Positions 17,542-26,211 of a stretch of DNA of 64,000 nucleotides are shown here, one piece after another. A program made the translations under genes and the position numbers. Origin of the DNA: Candidatus Pantoea gossypiicola (lineage in GTDB: Bacteria > Pseudomonadota > Gammaproteobacteria > Enterobacterales > Enterobacteriaceae); the NCBI RefSeq assembly GCF_008632075.1, contig NZ_VWVM01000012.1, forward strand, positions 4,533 through 68,532, in the 5' to 3' direction. Every line of letters begins with the position of its first letter. Position 1 is the stretch's first letter. The notes under the pieces were generated by a model that saw nothing but the letters and a program-made list of their open reading frames with translations, had not been told where the DNA came from and ran no database searches.

Positions 17542-18159
17542 ATGAGTTATTCACTGCCATCCCTGCCTTACGCATACGACGCACTGGAACCGCATTTCGA
17601 CAAGCAGACGATGGAGATCCATCATACTAAACACCACCAGACCTACGTGAACAACGCGAACGCGGCGCTGGAAGGTACTGAATTTGCTAATCTGCCGGTA
17701 GAAGAGCTGATCACCAAACTGGATCAACTGCCAGCAGACAAAAAAGGCCCACTGCGTAACAACGCTGGCGGCCACGCTAACCACAGCCTGTTCTGGAAAG
17801 GCCTGAAAACCGGCACCACGCTGCAGGGCGACCTGAAAGCGGCTATCGAGAAAGATTTTGGTAGCGTGGAAAAATTCCAGGAAGAGTTCGAGAAAGCCGC
17901 TGCGACCCGTTTCGGTTCTGGCTGGGCCTGGCTGGTTAAGAAAGGCGACAAACTGGCTGTGGTTTCAACCGCAAACCAGGATAACCCACTGATGGGCGAA
18001 GCGGTTGCCGGCGTTTCTGGCTTCCCGATTATCGGTCTGGACGTGTGGGAACACGCTTACTACCTGAAGTATCAGAACAAACGTCCTGATTACATCAAAG
18101 CGTTCTGGAACGTGGTTAACTGGGACGAAGCGGCAGCCCGCTTCGCGTCTGCTAAATAA
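17542..18159 (+). CDS. sodA: Manganese superoxide dismutase
   Basis: 205 residues from ATG 17542, behind GAGGAAG. Cytoplasmic enzyme that dismutates superoxide to hydrogen peroxide and oxygen. The manganese ligands are in the usual contexts: His in MEIHHTKHH, His in [10 protein letters not shown], and Asp and His in [10 protein letters not shown]. The GGHANH and QDNPLMG pattern is that of Mn rather than Fe enzymes. It is nearly identical in layout to E. coli SodA and one residue shorter. A strong terminator follows, so it is monocistronic. Confidence 0.98.
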   Translation: MSYSLPSLPYAYDALEPHFDKQTMEIHHTKHHQTYVNNANAALEGTEFANLPVEELITKLDQLPADKKGPLRNNAGGHANHSLFWKGLKTGTTLQGDLKAAIEKDFGSVEKFQEEFEKAAATRFGSGWAWLVKKGDKLAVVSTANQDNPLMGEAVAGVSGFPIIGLDVWEHAYYLKYQNKRPDYIKAFWNVVNWDEAAARFASAK

Positions 18160-18188
18160 GTTAACCAAACGTAAACGCAATGAAGATA

Positions 18189-18220
18189 AACCGGTGAAAT
18201 CTATTTCGCCGGTTTTTTTT
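18189..18220 (+). terminator. sodA terminator
   Basis: An 11-bp stem (18189-18199 with 18204-18214, AACCGGTGAAA against TTTCGCCGGTT, one G-U pair) and a run of eight T (18213-18220), 30 bases after the sodA stop. Confidence 0.93.
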
Positions 18221-18360
18221 GTCCTTATTTTGTGCATTGCCAAAATGAAATGAAAATCGTCAATTATTGGTTTTAATGTTATTCCACATTAACTTTCCGT
18301 TGATATTGGCTATGTTATGTTCGGTGACATTCCTGCTTAACTCACTGTGTGTCGCTGACT

Positions 18361-19329
18361 ATGTCAATTATCACTACTCACGAAACGACGACCGAATCCT
18401 CTGCTTCGCTTTTTTTCCAGTTAATCAGTGGGAAATACATTCCGGATAAACTCTGGATCAGTAAACGTTTCCGTCTGAAATTTGCGTTAAGAACCTTAAT
18501 ATCGCCGCTGACCACGCTGCATTATCTGGATGCGCTATCGCATCTGCCGCAACTTCCCTTGCTGATGAGCACCCAGGGATTGCTGCCCGCCAAGCTGCAC
18601 CGGCCTTATCTGCGTTCAGGTCTGAGTATTGCTGCGCGTGCGCAGGCGATTCTCGACCACTACACGCTGATGAACAATCTCGAAAATCCTATGCTGCGTC
18701 AGCTGCTGCAGAGTGCTTCAGATAGTCCGCTGGCCACGCTGACCGGAAAAAATGGCGAGGCCTTTTTACTCTCATGCAGTTCCGGTTATTTTGATCGCGA
18801 AGGGGAAGTGACGCTGGTATTACGTTATAACGACGAAATTATTGCTTCGCTTTCTTTTTCGATTCTTAACGAGAATAACCAGCGCACCTTATTAATTGGC
18901 GGGTTACAGGGGCCGCGAAAACATATTAATAATGAGATGATCCGCGAAGCGACCAAAGCGGCTCACGGTCTCTTCCCGAAACGCCTGTTAATGGAAGCGG
19001 TATTTATTGTGGCGAAGCAGTGCGGCGTGGAAAGTATTCAGGCGGTAGGCGATGAGACGCATGTATTCCGCAGTCTGCGTTATCGCCACAGCAAAGGGGA
19101 TAAGTTCTTTGCCAGCTACAGTGAATTCTGGCTGTCGCTGAGTGGTGAAGCGCGCAGGGATGGGATGTTTACGCTGCCGCTGAGTCTGCCCCGTAAAACG
19201 CTGGAGGAGATTGCCAGTAAGAAGCGGGCAGAGTATCGCCGCCGTTATGAGCTGCTGGATGCGCTGGCGGAGCAGGTTTATGCCGCCGCCGGCGAACGCA
19301 AAGCCGATGTCGATCAGGCTGCTGCCTGA
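18361..19329 (+). CDS. VirK/YbjX (DUF535) family protein
   Basis: 322 residues from ATG 18361; a GTG four codons upstream is an alternative, and neither has a clear ribosome site. It matches the DUF535 family: a central FLLSCSSGYFDREGEVTL and LIGGLQGPR block, then GDETHVFRS and a basic C-terminal helix (KKRAEYRRRYELLDAL). Family members VirK (Shigella, Salmonella) and YbjX are linked to virulence, antimicrobial-peptide resistance and outer-membrane remodelling under PhoP control, but the biochemical role is unknown. No signal peptide. AT-rich upstream region and convergent with yibL. Confidence 0.85.
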   Translation: MSIITTHETTTESSASLFFQLISGKYIPDKLWISKRFRLKFALRTLISPLTTLHYLDALSHLPQLPLLMSTQGLLPAKLHRPYLRSGLSIAARAQAILDHYTLMNNLENPMLRQLLQSASDSPLATLTGKNGEAFLLSCSSGYFDREGEVTLVLRYNDEIIASLSFSILNENNQRTLLIGGLQGPRKHINNEMIREATKAAHGLFPKRLLMEAVFIVAKQCGVESIQAVGDETHVFRSLRYRHSKGDKFFASYSEFWLSLSGEARRDGMFTLPLSLPRKTLEEIASKKRAEYRRRYELLDALAEQVYAAAGERKADVDQAAA

Positions 19330-19337
19330 TCGACCTG

Positions 19338-19700
19338 TCAGAATGCGGTTTTAGCGAAGCCCGTCATCACTTTAAGACCCATCTCACGTCCCAGCGCGGT
19401 CATTGGATGCACCACCACCAGGCCGCGTACGCTTTTCTTCAGCGCACCCAGATTTGCCTGCTCTTTTTTGGTAATTTCGCGGCTGAAGCCCATTTTCTGC
19501 AGCTTCTGCGCTTCGGCACTCAGTTTTTCGACCCGCTGACCGCGCAGACGCTCAATCTCAATGACCAGCGTTTCTTTCTCTTTCAGCAACGCGCCCAGTT
19601 TCTCGGTATCACCCGACTCCAGTAACTGCGGCTCTTTGCGGTTCAGTGCGTCCAGCTTATCGCTGAGAAGTTTAATTTCGTTCTTTTCTTGCTCTTTCAT
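19338..19700 (-). CDS. yibL: YibL, ribosome-associated DUF2810 protein
   Basis: 120 residues from the ATG at 19700, matching E. coli YibL in length and in the conserved C-terminal [21 protein letters not shown] block. It is a basic, coiled-coil-rich protein (residues about 1-60) reported to associate with ribosomes; its precise function is unknown. It follows mtlR, as in E. coli, but a terminator between them suggests separate transcription. Confidence 0.93.
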   Translation of the reverse strand: MKEQEKNEIKLLSDKLDALNRKEPQLLESGDTEKLGALLKEKETLVIEIERLRGQRVEKLSAEAQKLQKMGFSREITKKEQANLGALKKSVRGLVVVHPMTALGREMGLKVMTGFAKTAF

Positions 19701-19772
19701 GACAACAACTCGTTGAGGAAAACAGGCCAAGGATACACCAAATCTGACGTATATTCCCGGCCAGGTTAAGAC

Positions 19773-19796
19773 GAAAAAGGCGTCGTGATGACGCCT
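19773..19796 (-). terminator. Terminator of the mtl operon
   Basis: On the minus strand, AGGCGTC (19796-19790) pairs with GACGCCT (19784-19778) across a five-base loop and runs into TTTTTC. It lies just downstream of the mtlR stop and before yibL. Confidence 0.8.
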
Positions 19797-19803
19797 GACA
19801 GGA

Positions 19804-20397
19804 TTAGCTACCGGACTTTTTAAACGCCTGCTTCATACTGATGCGGGCGATCAGTTCGGTCAGCGACAGGACCATGGTGGACCGCACCATCTGCAGATAG
19901 CGCTGCTGTTGCATGCTGCGCAGCTCAGCATCATCGGTGTGAAACACCGGCGCAGGTGGCCAGGCAGTCACACAGTGCAGTTCACTAAACGGGCCGAGGA
20001 TCTCATCGTCGGTGAAACGATAATCGCCGCTGTCGTGATTCAGCTCTTCACGCAGTGCCAGCAGCAGCTCAGCATCTTCATATTCGTGGCGACTGATTAC
20101 GCCAAGTCCGTAAATGAGTTTCAGGCGAACCGAGAGTTCGCCCAGAGGGCCATCGCCCAGCAGCAGCGGTTCAACCGCATATTTAACCGCATAGTCATCT
20201 TTACGAAACACCTGCAGCACCAGCAGATTGACGGCTTCAGCCAATAGCTCAACGGCGGCGATCAGAAAGCTTCTCACCGAACGACCGGCGTTCAGGCGCT
20301 CAAGCACCCTGTTCTCAAAAGCCTGCTTCTCTTCCATTATTGCCTGCATGGGTTCAATACCGCCGTCGGGCGCAGGCGAACTGCGCCCGGCTTGCAT
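19804..20397 (-). CDS. mtlR: Mannitol operon repressor MtlR
   Basis: 197 residues from ATG 20397; a GTG at 20406 is also possible. All-helical repressor of mannitol uptake and catabolism. It has no classical helix-turn-helix and in E. coli also contacts HPr. The core is strongly conserved ([68 protein letters not shown]). It is the third gene of mtlA-mtlD-mtlR, starting 16 bases after mtlD. Confidence 0.95.
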   Translation of the reverse strand: MQAGRSSPAPDGGIEPMQAIMEEKQAFENRVLERLNAGRSVRSFLIAAVELLAEAVNLLVLQVFRKDDYAVKYAVEPLLLGDGPLGELSVRLKLIYGLGVISRHEYEDAELLLALREELNHDSGDYRFTDDEILGPFSELHCVTAWPPAPVFHTDDAELRSMQQQRYLQMVRSTMVLSLTELIARISMKQAFKKSGS

Positions 20398-20413
20398 CAC
20401 TAACACGCGCGCA

Positions 20414-21562
20414 TTATGCCATAGCGTGCCAGGCGCTCACCACAGAAGCCACGACTTCGCTGTCGGCATCCAGGCCTGAAATCTCAGCCAGCGTCGCCTG
20501 TGGGCCTTTTTCGGCCAGCAGCGTCGCCAGCTCCTGCGCCTGTGGGTCCTGATCGCTGTGATAGTGCATCGCGGCGGCAATGCCCTGCACCAGGCTGGCG
20601 TGCGGTAAACCATACTCCAGCGTGCCCAGCGTCGGCTTGATCAGGCGATCGCCCGCGCTGAGTTTACGCAGCGGCTGACGACCCACGCGCTCCACATCAT
20701 CTTTCAGATACGGATTTTCAAATCGGCCCAGAATCTTCCGGATGTACGCCGCATGCTTCTCCGCATCGAAACCGTAACGCTTAATCAGTACCGCGCCGCT
20801 CTCCTCCATTGCGCCTTTCACCACGGCCCGGATTTTTTCGTCAAGGATGGCGTCACGAATGGTCTGGTGACCGGCCAGCTGGCCGAGATAGGCGGTAATG
20901 GCGTGACCGGTGTTCAGGGTGAAGAGTTTACGCTCAACAAAGGCCATCAGATTATCAGTCAGCTCCATGCCCGGAATGGCTGGCAGGTCGCCTTTAAACT
21001 GGGTTTTATCCACGATCCACTCGCTGAAGGTCTCAACGGTCACTTCCAGCGGATCGGTGCTGCCTGCTTCAGACGGGGGCACGATGCGATCGACAGCGGA
21101 ATCCACAAAGCCAACATGCTGCTCCAGCCAGGCGTGATACTGCTCCGGCAAGGCTTTCAGCACGTGCTGTTTCAGCTGGCTGGTGCCGCGTACCATGTTT
21201 TCACAGGCGATAATATTTAACGGACGAGTGTTGCCGTTGTCGCTGCGTTTTGCCAGCCCTTTAGCCACACTGCCGGCTATACGCTCCAGAATCTGCGGAC
21301 CCACAGCGGTGGTGACCAGATCGACTTCAGACACCAGGGTGATGATTTCATCGCTGGTGCTGTTGACCGCACTGACGCCTTTAACGGTTTCCACTTTGGC
21401 CTGCTCGCCAACCACATGAACGGGATACTCATGACGCGCGTTCAGTGCATCCAGCACCGTCTGATTCACATCAGCAAAAACCAGTTCGATACCTGCATCA
21501 GCCAGTAATTTGCCGATAAAGCCGCGACCAATGTTTCCTGCTCCGAAATGTAACGCTTTCAT
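20414..21562 (-). CDS. mtlD: Mannitol-1-phosphate 5-dehydrogenase
   Basis: 382 residues, the full E. coli length. It oxidises mannitol 1-phosphate to fructose 6-phosphate with NAD+, feeding glycolysis. The N-terminal Rossmann motif is [13 protein letters not shown]. The polyol-dehydrogenase core is present ([19 protein letters not shown], then [15 protein letters not shown] with the catalytic Lys/Asn/His region). It lies 68 bases downstream of mtlA, behind a GC-rich hairpin that may set relative expression. Confidence 0.97.
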   Translation of the reverse strand: MKALHFGAGNIGRGFIGKLLADAGIELVFADVNQTVLDALNARHEYPVHVVGEQAKVETVKGVSAVNSTSDEIITLVSEVDLVTTAVGPQILERIAGSVAKGLAKRSDNGNTRPLNIIACENMVRGTSQLKQHVLKALPEQYHAWLEQHVGFVDSAVDRIVPPSEAGSTDPLEVTVETFSEWIVDKTQFKGDLPAIPGMELTDNLMAFVERKLFTLNTGHAITAYLGQLAGHQTIRDAILDEKIRAVVKGAMEESGAVLIKRYGFDAEKHAAYIRKILGRFENPYLKDDVERVGRQPLRKLSAGDRLIKPTLGTLEYGLPHASLVQGIAAAMHYHSDQDPQAQELATLLAEKGPQATLAEISGLDADSEVVASVVSAWHAMA

Positions 21563-21588
21563 AATTTTTGACCCATATCAAATGACGA

Positions 21589-21610
21589 TGGGGCGGGCAA
21601 ACCCGCCCCA
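21589..21610 (-). promoter_or_regulatory. Intercistronic hairpin between mtlA and mtlD
   Basis: A perfect 9-bp GC-rich stem (21589-21597 with 21602-21610) closed by a four-base loop, with no U-tract. It probably acts as an mRNA 3'-end stabiliser or processing site between the transporter and dehydrogenase cistrons rather than as a terminator. Confidence 0.65.
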
Positions 21611-21630
21611 GGGAAAATAATTGCTGTAAA

Positions 21631-23565
21631 TTACGCGATTACAGGCTTGCCTGACAGCAGATCCAGCACTTCCTGCACGCTGGTAGTGTTGGCCAGCTTC
21701 TCAATCACGCTGTCATCATCCAGCGCGTTGGTCAGGCTGGTGATCACCTGAATGTGCTCGTTGTTGCGGGCCGCAATACCAATCACCAGGCGCGCCACAT
21801 CGTCCGGCTCTTCGCCGAACAGAACGCCTGCCGGATACTGACAGAACACTACGCCGGTTTTCAGCACGCGATCTTTCGCTTCAACCGTGCCGTGTGGCAC
21901 TGCGATCGACTCACCCAGATAGGTCGGCGTCAGTTTTTCACGCGCCAGCATCGCATCAATATATTCAGGTTCAACATAACCGCCTTTCACCAGCTGTTCG
22001 CCGGCAAAGCGAATCGCCTGCTCTTTGTTACTGGCGGTCAGACCGAGGAAGACATTATCTGCGCCCAGTTTAAACAGGTGCGCATTGCCTTCATCAAAGC
22101 TGTCTGAGAGCGCGGTGTTCACCGTTTCACGATGCACATCGCTGCGGTTAGCTGCCACCAGACGTTCGGTCAGGGTGCTGTAGAGCGCGCTGTCGAGGAA
22201 GTTATTCAGCGAGATATGCTGCGCATGTGGTGCCTGGCGAATGGCGCGTTCAGTCAGGTCACGATGCGTAATCACCAGATCGACATCACCCGGCAAGGCG
22301 TTGATCGCAGTGTTGGTTACCGACACATTGCTCAGACCGGCATCCTGCACTTTCTTGCGCAGCACGCCTGCACCCATGGCGCTGGAGCCCATACCGGCGT
22401 CACAGGCAACAATGATTTTTCGCACATGATGCAGCTCGACGCTCATCGCATCGCTGGCGACGGCACCGCCCGCTATGCTCTGGCCTTTAGACTGCGCTTT
22501 CATCTCATGCATGCGCTGGGTCGCGGCTTCAATATCGTCATCTTCTTTGACTTTGCTGGTTTTCAGCAGGATAGCGGAAACCACGAAGGAGACGGCGAAG
22601 GCGGCAGCAATAGCCGCGATGTTCGCGAAGTAAGCACCTTTTGGCGTCATTGCCAGTACGGCCAGGATAGAACCCGGTGAGGCAGGAGAGACCAGACCAC
22701 CGTTCAGCAAGGTCAGCGTGAAGACGCCAGTCATACCGCCCAGGATAACCGCCAGCAGCAGACGAGGGGCCATCAGCACATAGGGGAAGTAGATTTCATG
22801 GATGCCGCCGAGGAAGTGGATAATTGCCGCACCGCCCGCAGACTGTTTAGCACTGCCACGGCCAAAGAACATGTAGGCCATCAGCACGCCCATACCCGGA
22901 CCCGGGTTGGCTTCGATCAGGAAGAAGATCGACTTGCCCGCTTCGCTGGCCTGCTGGATGCCCAGCGGTGAGAAGATGCCGTGGTTAATGGCGTTGTTGA
23001 GGAACAGGATTTTGGCCGGCTCCACGAAGATGGAAGTCAGTGGCAGCAGGTTGTTCTGCACCATCAGATTCACGCCCGCGGCGAGAATGTGTGACAGACC
23101 TTCAACCAGCGGACCAATCGCCAGGAACGCCAGTAGTGCCAGGATCATCCCGATAATACCGGCCGAGAAGTTGTTAACCAGCATCTCGAAGCCGCTTTTG
23201 ATTTTGCCGTCAATCGCCCGGTCAAACGACTTAATCGCCCAGCCGCCCAGCGGACCGGCAATCATCGCACCGAGGAACATCGGCATATCCGCACCGACAA
23301 TCACACCCATGGTCGTAATCGCGCCGACCACGCCGCCGCGATCGCCGCCCACCAGACGCCCACCGGTAAAACCGATCAGCAGAGGCAGCAGGTAGGTGAT
23401 CATCGGGCCAACCAGTTTGGCCAGCGTTTCGTTAGGGATCCAGCCTGTTGGAATAAACAGTGCGGTGATGATACCCCAGGCGATAAACGCCCCGATGTTC
23501 GGCATCACCATATTACTCAGAAAGCGACCAAAGCTCTGTACTTTGACCTTCACTGATGAGGACAT
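21631..23565 (-). CDS. mtlA: PTS mannitol transporter subunit IICBA
   Basis: 644 residues from ATG 23565 behind AGGGG; an in-frame extension to 23595 is not needed. Inner-membrane permease that takes up mannitol and phosphorylates it to mannitol 1-phosphate. Domain order is IIC (membrane, about 1-340, with GGIHEIYFPYVL), IIB (about 378-470, phospho-Cys388 in VACDAGMGSSAMG) and IIA (about 495-644, phospho-His558 in SIAVPHGT). All three active sites are intact. It is first in the mtlADR operon, driven from a region with several CRP sites. Confidence 0.97.
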   Translation of the reverse strand: MSSSVKVKVQSFGRFLSNMVMPNIGAFIAWGIITALFIPTGWIPNETLAKLVGPMITYLLPLLIGFTGGRLVGGDRGGVVGAITTMGVIVGADMPMFLGAMIAGPLGGWAIKSFDRAIDGKIKSGFEMLVNNFSAGIIGMILALLAFLAIGPLVEGLSHILAAGVNLMVQNNLLPLTSIFVEPAKILFLNNAINHGIFSPLGIQQASEAGKSIFFLIEANPGPGMGVLMAYMFFGRGSAKQSAGGAAIIHFLGGIHEIYFPYVLMAPRLLLAVILGGMTGVFTLTLLNGGLVSPASPGSILAVLAMTPKGAYFANIAAIAAAFAVSFVVSAILLKTSKVKEDDDIEAATQRMHEMKAQSKGQSIAGGAVASDAMSVELHHVRKIIVACDAGMGSSAMGAGVLRKKVQDAGLSNVSVTNTAINALPGDVDLVITHRDLTERAIRQAPHAQHISLNNFLDSALYSTLTERLVAANRSDVHRETVNTALSDSFDEGNAHLFKLGADNVFLGLTASNKEQAIRFAGEQLVKGGYVEPEYIDAMLAREKLTPTYLGESIAVPHGTVEAKDRVLKTGVVFCQYPAGVLFGEEPDDVARLVIGIAARNNEHIQVITSLTNALDDDSVIEKLANTTSVQEVLDLLSGKPVIA

Positions 23566-23707
23566 AAACCCACCCCTTATTGAGACGCGCTGCAATAGGA
23601 GAGCGCGCTTGTTTTTGTTTAGCCACCCCGACTCACAGCCGGTGGTATTACTGTATGCACGCGGACTCTATCACGCGAATTTAACGCTGCGTAGCAGGTA
23701 AGCAGCG

Positions 23708-23885
23708 TGTGACTTTGATCACTGTTTTAAGGGGGGTGTAAGGGGGTTTAGTGTGATATTCATCACAGTATGGCTATCGCAAGGGGCAATTTCATACCTG
23801 AAATGAGAGAGGGTGGTCTCTTTAGTGTGATGCTAATCACATTAATTAGGGCGCTGTTTATTTCTGAAGTGTGATTTTAATCACA
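23708..23885 (-). promoter_or_regulatory. mtlA control region with four CRP-type sites
   Basis: Four TGTGA-N6-TCACN palindromes lie upstream of mtlA: 23708-23723 (last base T instead of A), 23752-23767, 23826-23841 and 23870-23885, the last three perfect in both arms. Centre spacings are 44, 74 and 44 bases. E. coli mtlA is also known for an unusually large set of CRP sites. This implies strong cAMP-CRP dependence of mannitol use. The -35/-10 elements and MtlR operator were not resolved. Confidence 0.88.
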
Positions 23886-24064
23886 ATATAAAACTGCCGG
23901 AAGCACAATTTCTGCTCGGTTTTAAGAGGTGTGATCAATAGTTGCTCAGTTCTTCAGGTATCCTGATGGTCAATCAGGGGAAAGCGTTGTAAATAGTCAG
24001 AAGGGATAAAAGATAATGGTTTTCCCTGGGCTGGTGCATTGCAGAAGAATTACAATTAAAAAAA

Positions 24065-24691
24065 TTAAAAAGCTCTGTGTATGTCAGCGCCCAAATTAAA
24101 GTGGTTGAGCATTGAATAGAAAAAACGTGAGTTCCGACAGCCGAGTTTATTAAGTGCTTTATGCTTATAAATCAGAACAGTTTTATCGCATATGCCTAAT
24201 GACATGCCGATCATGTTAATGCTGTCACCTTTGATTAGCCTGTTTAAGACCTGCGATTCTCGTTTAGTAAAATGCACTGATGCCGGAGTTATTCGGTCAC
24301 TGTCTCCTTTTGCATGTATTAACCCACCCATGACAGATTGTAACATCTTAACCAGGGGTTGCCTTCGTTCAATCAGCTGTGCATTGACAGTAACAAAATC
24401 TGATGTGAGTTTCTGATACTTGTTACTGTATAAAAAAAAGATGCTGTTTCTCAGCGCAGCGTTTTTAATAACTCTGAACGTATCGTTATCAATTTCAGTG
24501 ATAAAGTTAAATATATCCAGAATAAAAACCGACTCTACATGGTTCATAAGCATCGTCAGCAATAGCGACGAGTTGTATGCACTGGTTGTATAAGTTTCCC
24601 CTCTGTAATCAGCTACGCCACGCCTGAAAAACATATCGTCTGTTATAAAAATAACAGACTTTTTTATACTTCCGGATTCCACAAGTTCCAT
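24065..24691 (-). CDS. Orphan LuxR-type transcriptional regulator
   Basis: 208 residues from ATG 24691, chosen because GGAGG lies eight bases upstream; an ATG at 24697 is only two bases from it. The C-terminal LuxR/FixJ helix-turn-helix is clear (FTKRESQVLNRLIKGDSINMIG, then CDKTVLIYKHKALNKLGC). The N-terminal part (IFITDDMFFRRGV, FILDIFNF) resembles a degenerate receiver domain like those of RcsA, BglJ or CsgD relatives, without a partner kinase nearby. The gene is AT-rich compared with its neighbours, which suggests horizontal acquisition and H-NS control. Target unknown. Confidence 0.85.
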   Translation of the reverse strand: MELVESGSIKKSVIFITDDMFFRRGVADYRGETYTTSAYNSSLLLTMLMNHVESVFILDIFNFITEIDNDTFRVIKNAALRNSIFFLYSNKYQKLTSDFVTVNAQLIERRQPLVKMLQSVMGGLIHAKGDSDRITPASVHFTKRESQVLNRLIKGDSINMIGMSLGICDKTVLIYKHKALNKLGCRNSRFFYSMLNHFNLGADIHRAF

Positions 24692-24853
24692 ATTCATTGC
24701 CTCCGCGTTCGGTTCAGAAAAATTATACCAAATGAAAGGAACAATCAATTCATGCAGGTTGTATATTAATTCCTAAAAACAGGGGGAGATCTTTATTTCT
24801 CGCAGCGTTTTCATAATAGTTTTACTATCAAAAATTATGCGGAAGGAATCGAT

Positions 24854-24973
24854 GTGACTCAGTTATTGTTAATTATTGCCTTGTTTTTTTTGATATTCTA
24901 CAGTGCTTATCTGCATATCAAAGTCCGCAAAAGAAAGAAGATCATTAGCCGGAGGAAAGACAACAGGCTGTAA
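24854..24973 (+). CDS. Small membrane protein, 39 residues
   Basis: A short frame from GTG 24854 with a good ribosome site (AAGGA six bases upstream). It encodes one hydrophobic helix (LLLIIALFFLIFYSAYL, residues about 4-20) followed by a strongly basic tail (KVRKRKKIISRRK). This inside-positive single-span layout is typical of enterobacterial small membrane proteins. It is divergent from the LuxR-type regulator. Function unknown; the call rests on the ribosome site and composition. Confidence 0.6.
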   Translation: MTQLLLIIALFFLIFYSAYLHIKVRKRKKIISRRKDNRL

Positions 24974-25259
24974 GTAATTCATTTCTGTGCCAGCCAGGAA
25001 TGGCAGGAAGGTATTATTGATCGTGTAATATGATTATGTGGATTAACAGAATGGTTTTAATGTTAAAGGTTGATGAAAATATCGAGTTATTATTTCGCGT
25101 GAATTAACTTTACTCTTCATTTCAGGAAAAAGTCATAAGCGCTTAAATAGCGAAAATGAATTTAACAGATGAATGATTCGCGCATCAGACAGGAATACAC
25201 TCTTCCTGGCTGATGCGGCACTTTAGCGCAGAGTGGCAGATACCACCCTGAAATGAAGA
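24974..25259. other. Intergenic region with a long imperfect hairpin
   Basis: No gene seen. A 15-position stem with one mismatch (25181-25195 with 25203-25217, CGCATCAG and CAGGAA arms) lies about 40 bases past the yiaF stop. There is no T-tract on either strand, so it may be an RNA 3' end stabiliser or a repeat. Confidence 0.5.
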
Positions 25260-25976
25260 TTAGCGAATTGATCCCTGCGTAATCTGCTGGGCCTGAGGAA
25301 GCGCCTGAGCATTGGCTGATAAGGTGCTCATCAGCGCGTTATATTGTGAAGCCTGATCCTGCGTCGGGAACTGCACGCCGCCATCATTGAAGCTGACACG
25401 GTTTCCCTGCGTTTGCAGGAAATCGCCGGTCTGCACGGCACCCTGGCTCAGCGCCTGGAGTTTTGGCAGCAGCGGAATCAGCTGATTGGCGGGCACCGTC
25501 ACCACTTTGTTGTAGGCGGTGTCATAGACTTTTTTCAGGTCATCCGGCTGCTTCAGGGCTGCTTTGCTGCTGTCCGCCTGCATTTTTGCACTTTCAATCT
25601 GCTGGGTAACGATCACCAGTGCACTGTTCGCCTGACGCAGGGAATCACGACGGCTCAGATAATCCTGCGGAACGCGAATGGCCGAAAGCTCATCCACTAC
25701 CGGACGCATACCCTGCTCAACGGCCTTGTTCGCCTGCTGTGAGAAGCCATACATGATGGCGTAATCGCTGGCGAAGTTGCCAAAGCTCTGTTTCTGATTC
25801 TCGCTAAGGCTGGGCAGATGTTCGCCGCTGCGCATGACGGTGTTCTGGAGGAAATCGATAAATGCTTTGCGCTGCTCGCCTTCTTTATCACCGCACGCGG
25901 TGAGTTGCAGCGCAATCAGTGCGCCAGCGAACATCATGCCGCCGCGTGCCATAAGGCGTGTAAGTCCTGAAGCCAT
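25260..25976 (-). CDS. yiaF: YiaF family lipoprotein (DUF3053)
   Basis: 238 residues with AGGAG upstream. The N-terminus is a lipoprotein signal ending in a lipobox (LQLTAC, Cys28), so the mature protein is probably lipid-anchored. The remainder is helical and Gln/Ala-rich and corresponds to E. coli YiaF, a DUF3053 protein of unknown function. yiaF and yiaG are close neighbours in E. coli too; here a gamma-glutamyltransferase gene lies between them. Confidence 0.9.
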   Translation of the reverse strand: MASGLTRLMARGGMMFAGALIALQLTACGDKEGEQRKAFIDFLQNTVMRSGEHLPSLSENQKQSFGNFASDYAIMYGFSQQANKAVEQGMRPVVDELSAIRVPQDYLSRRDSLRQANSALVIVTQQIESAKMQADSSKAALKQPDDLKKVYDTAYNKVVTVPANQLIPLLPKLQALSQGAVQTGDFLQTQGNRVSFNDGGVQFPTQDQASQYNALMSTLSANAQALPQAQQITQGSIR

Positions 25977-26211
25977 GGGTTCAACTCCTGTCGGTGATAC
26001 TGTCGGATGTCCAGGTAAGAATGGGCTAAAGAATAGAACAAACCCGCATCACGGCACAATGTGAAACCACCTGTGAAACAGATGCTTTCTGAAACACCGG
26101 TTAAAGAACGGGATCGTGTGCACGTCAGTGCAAGCTGCTTTCCCTGCTATTGCGGGCTTCAGCGTGCAGCTGAAAGGCACGCTTAGCGGCCTGACGCGCG
26201 CTGGCGCGGCC

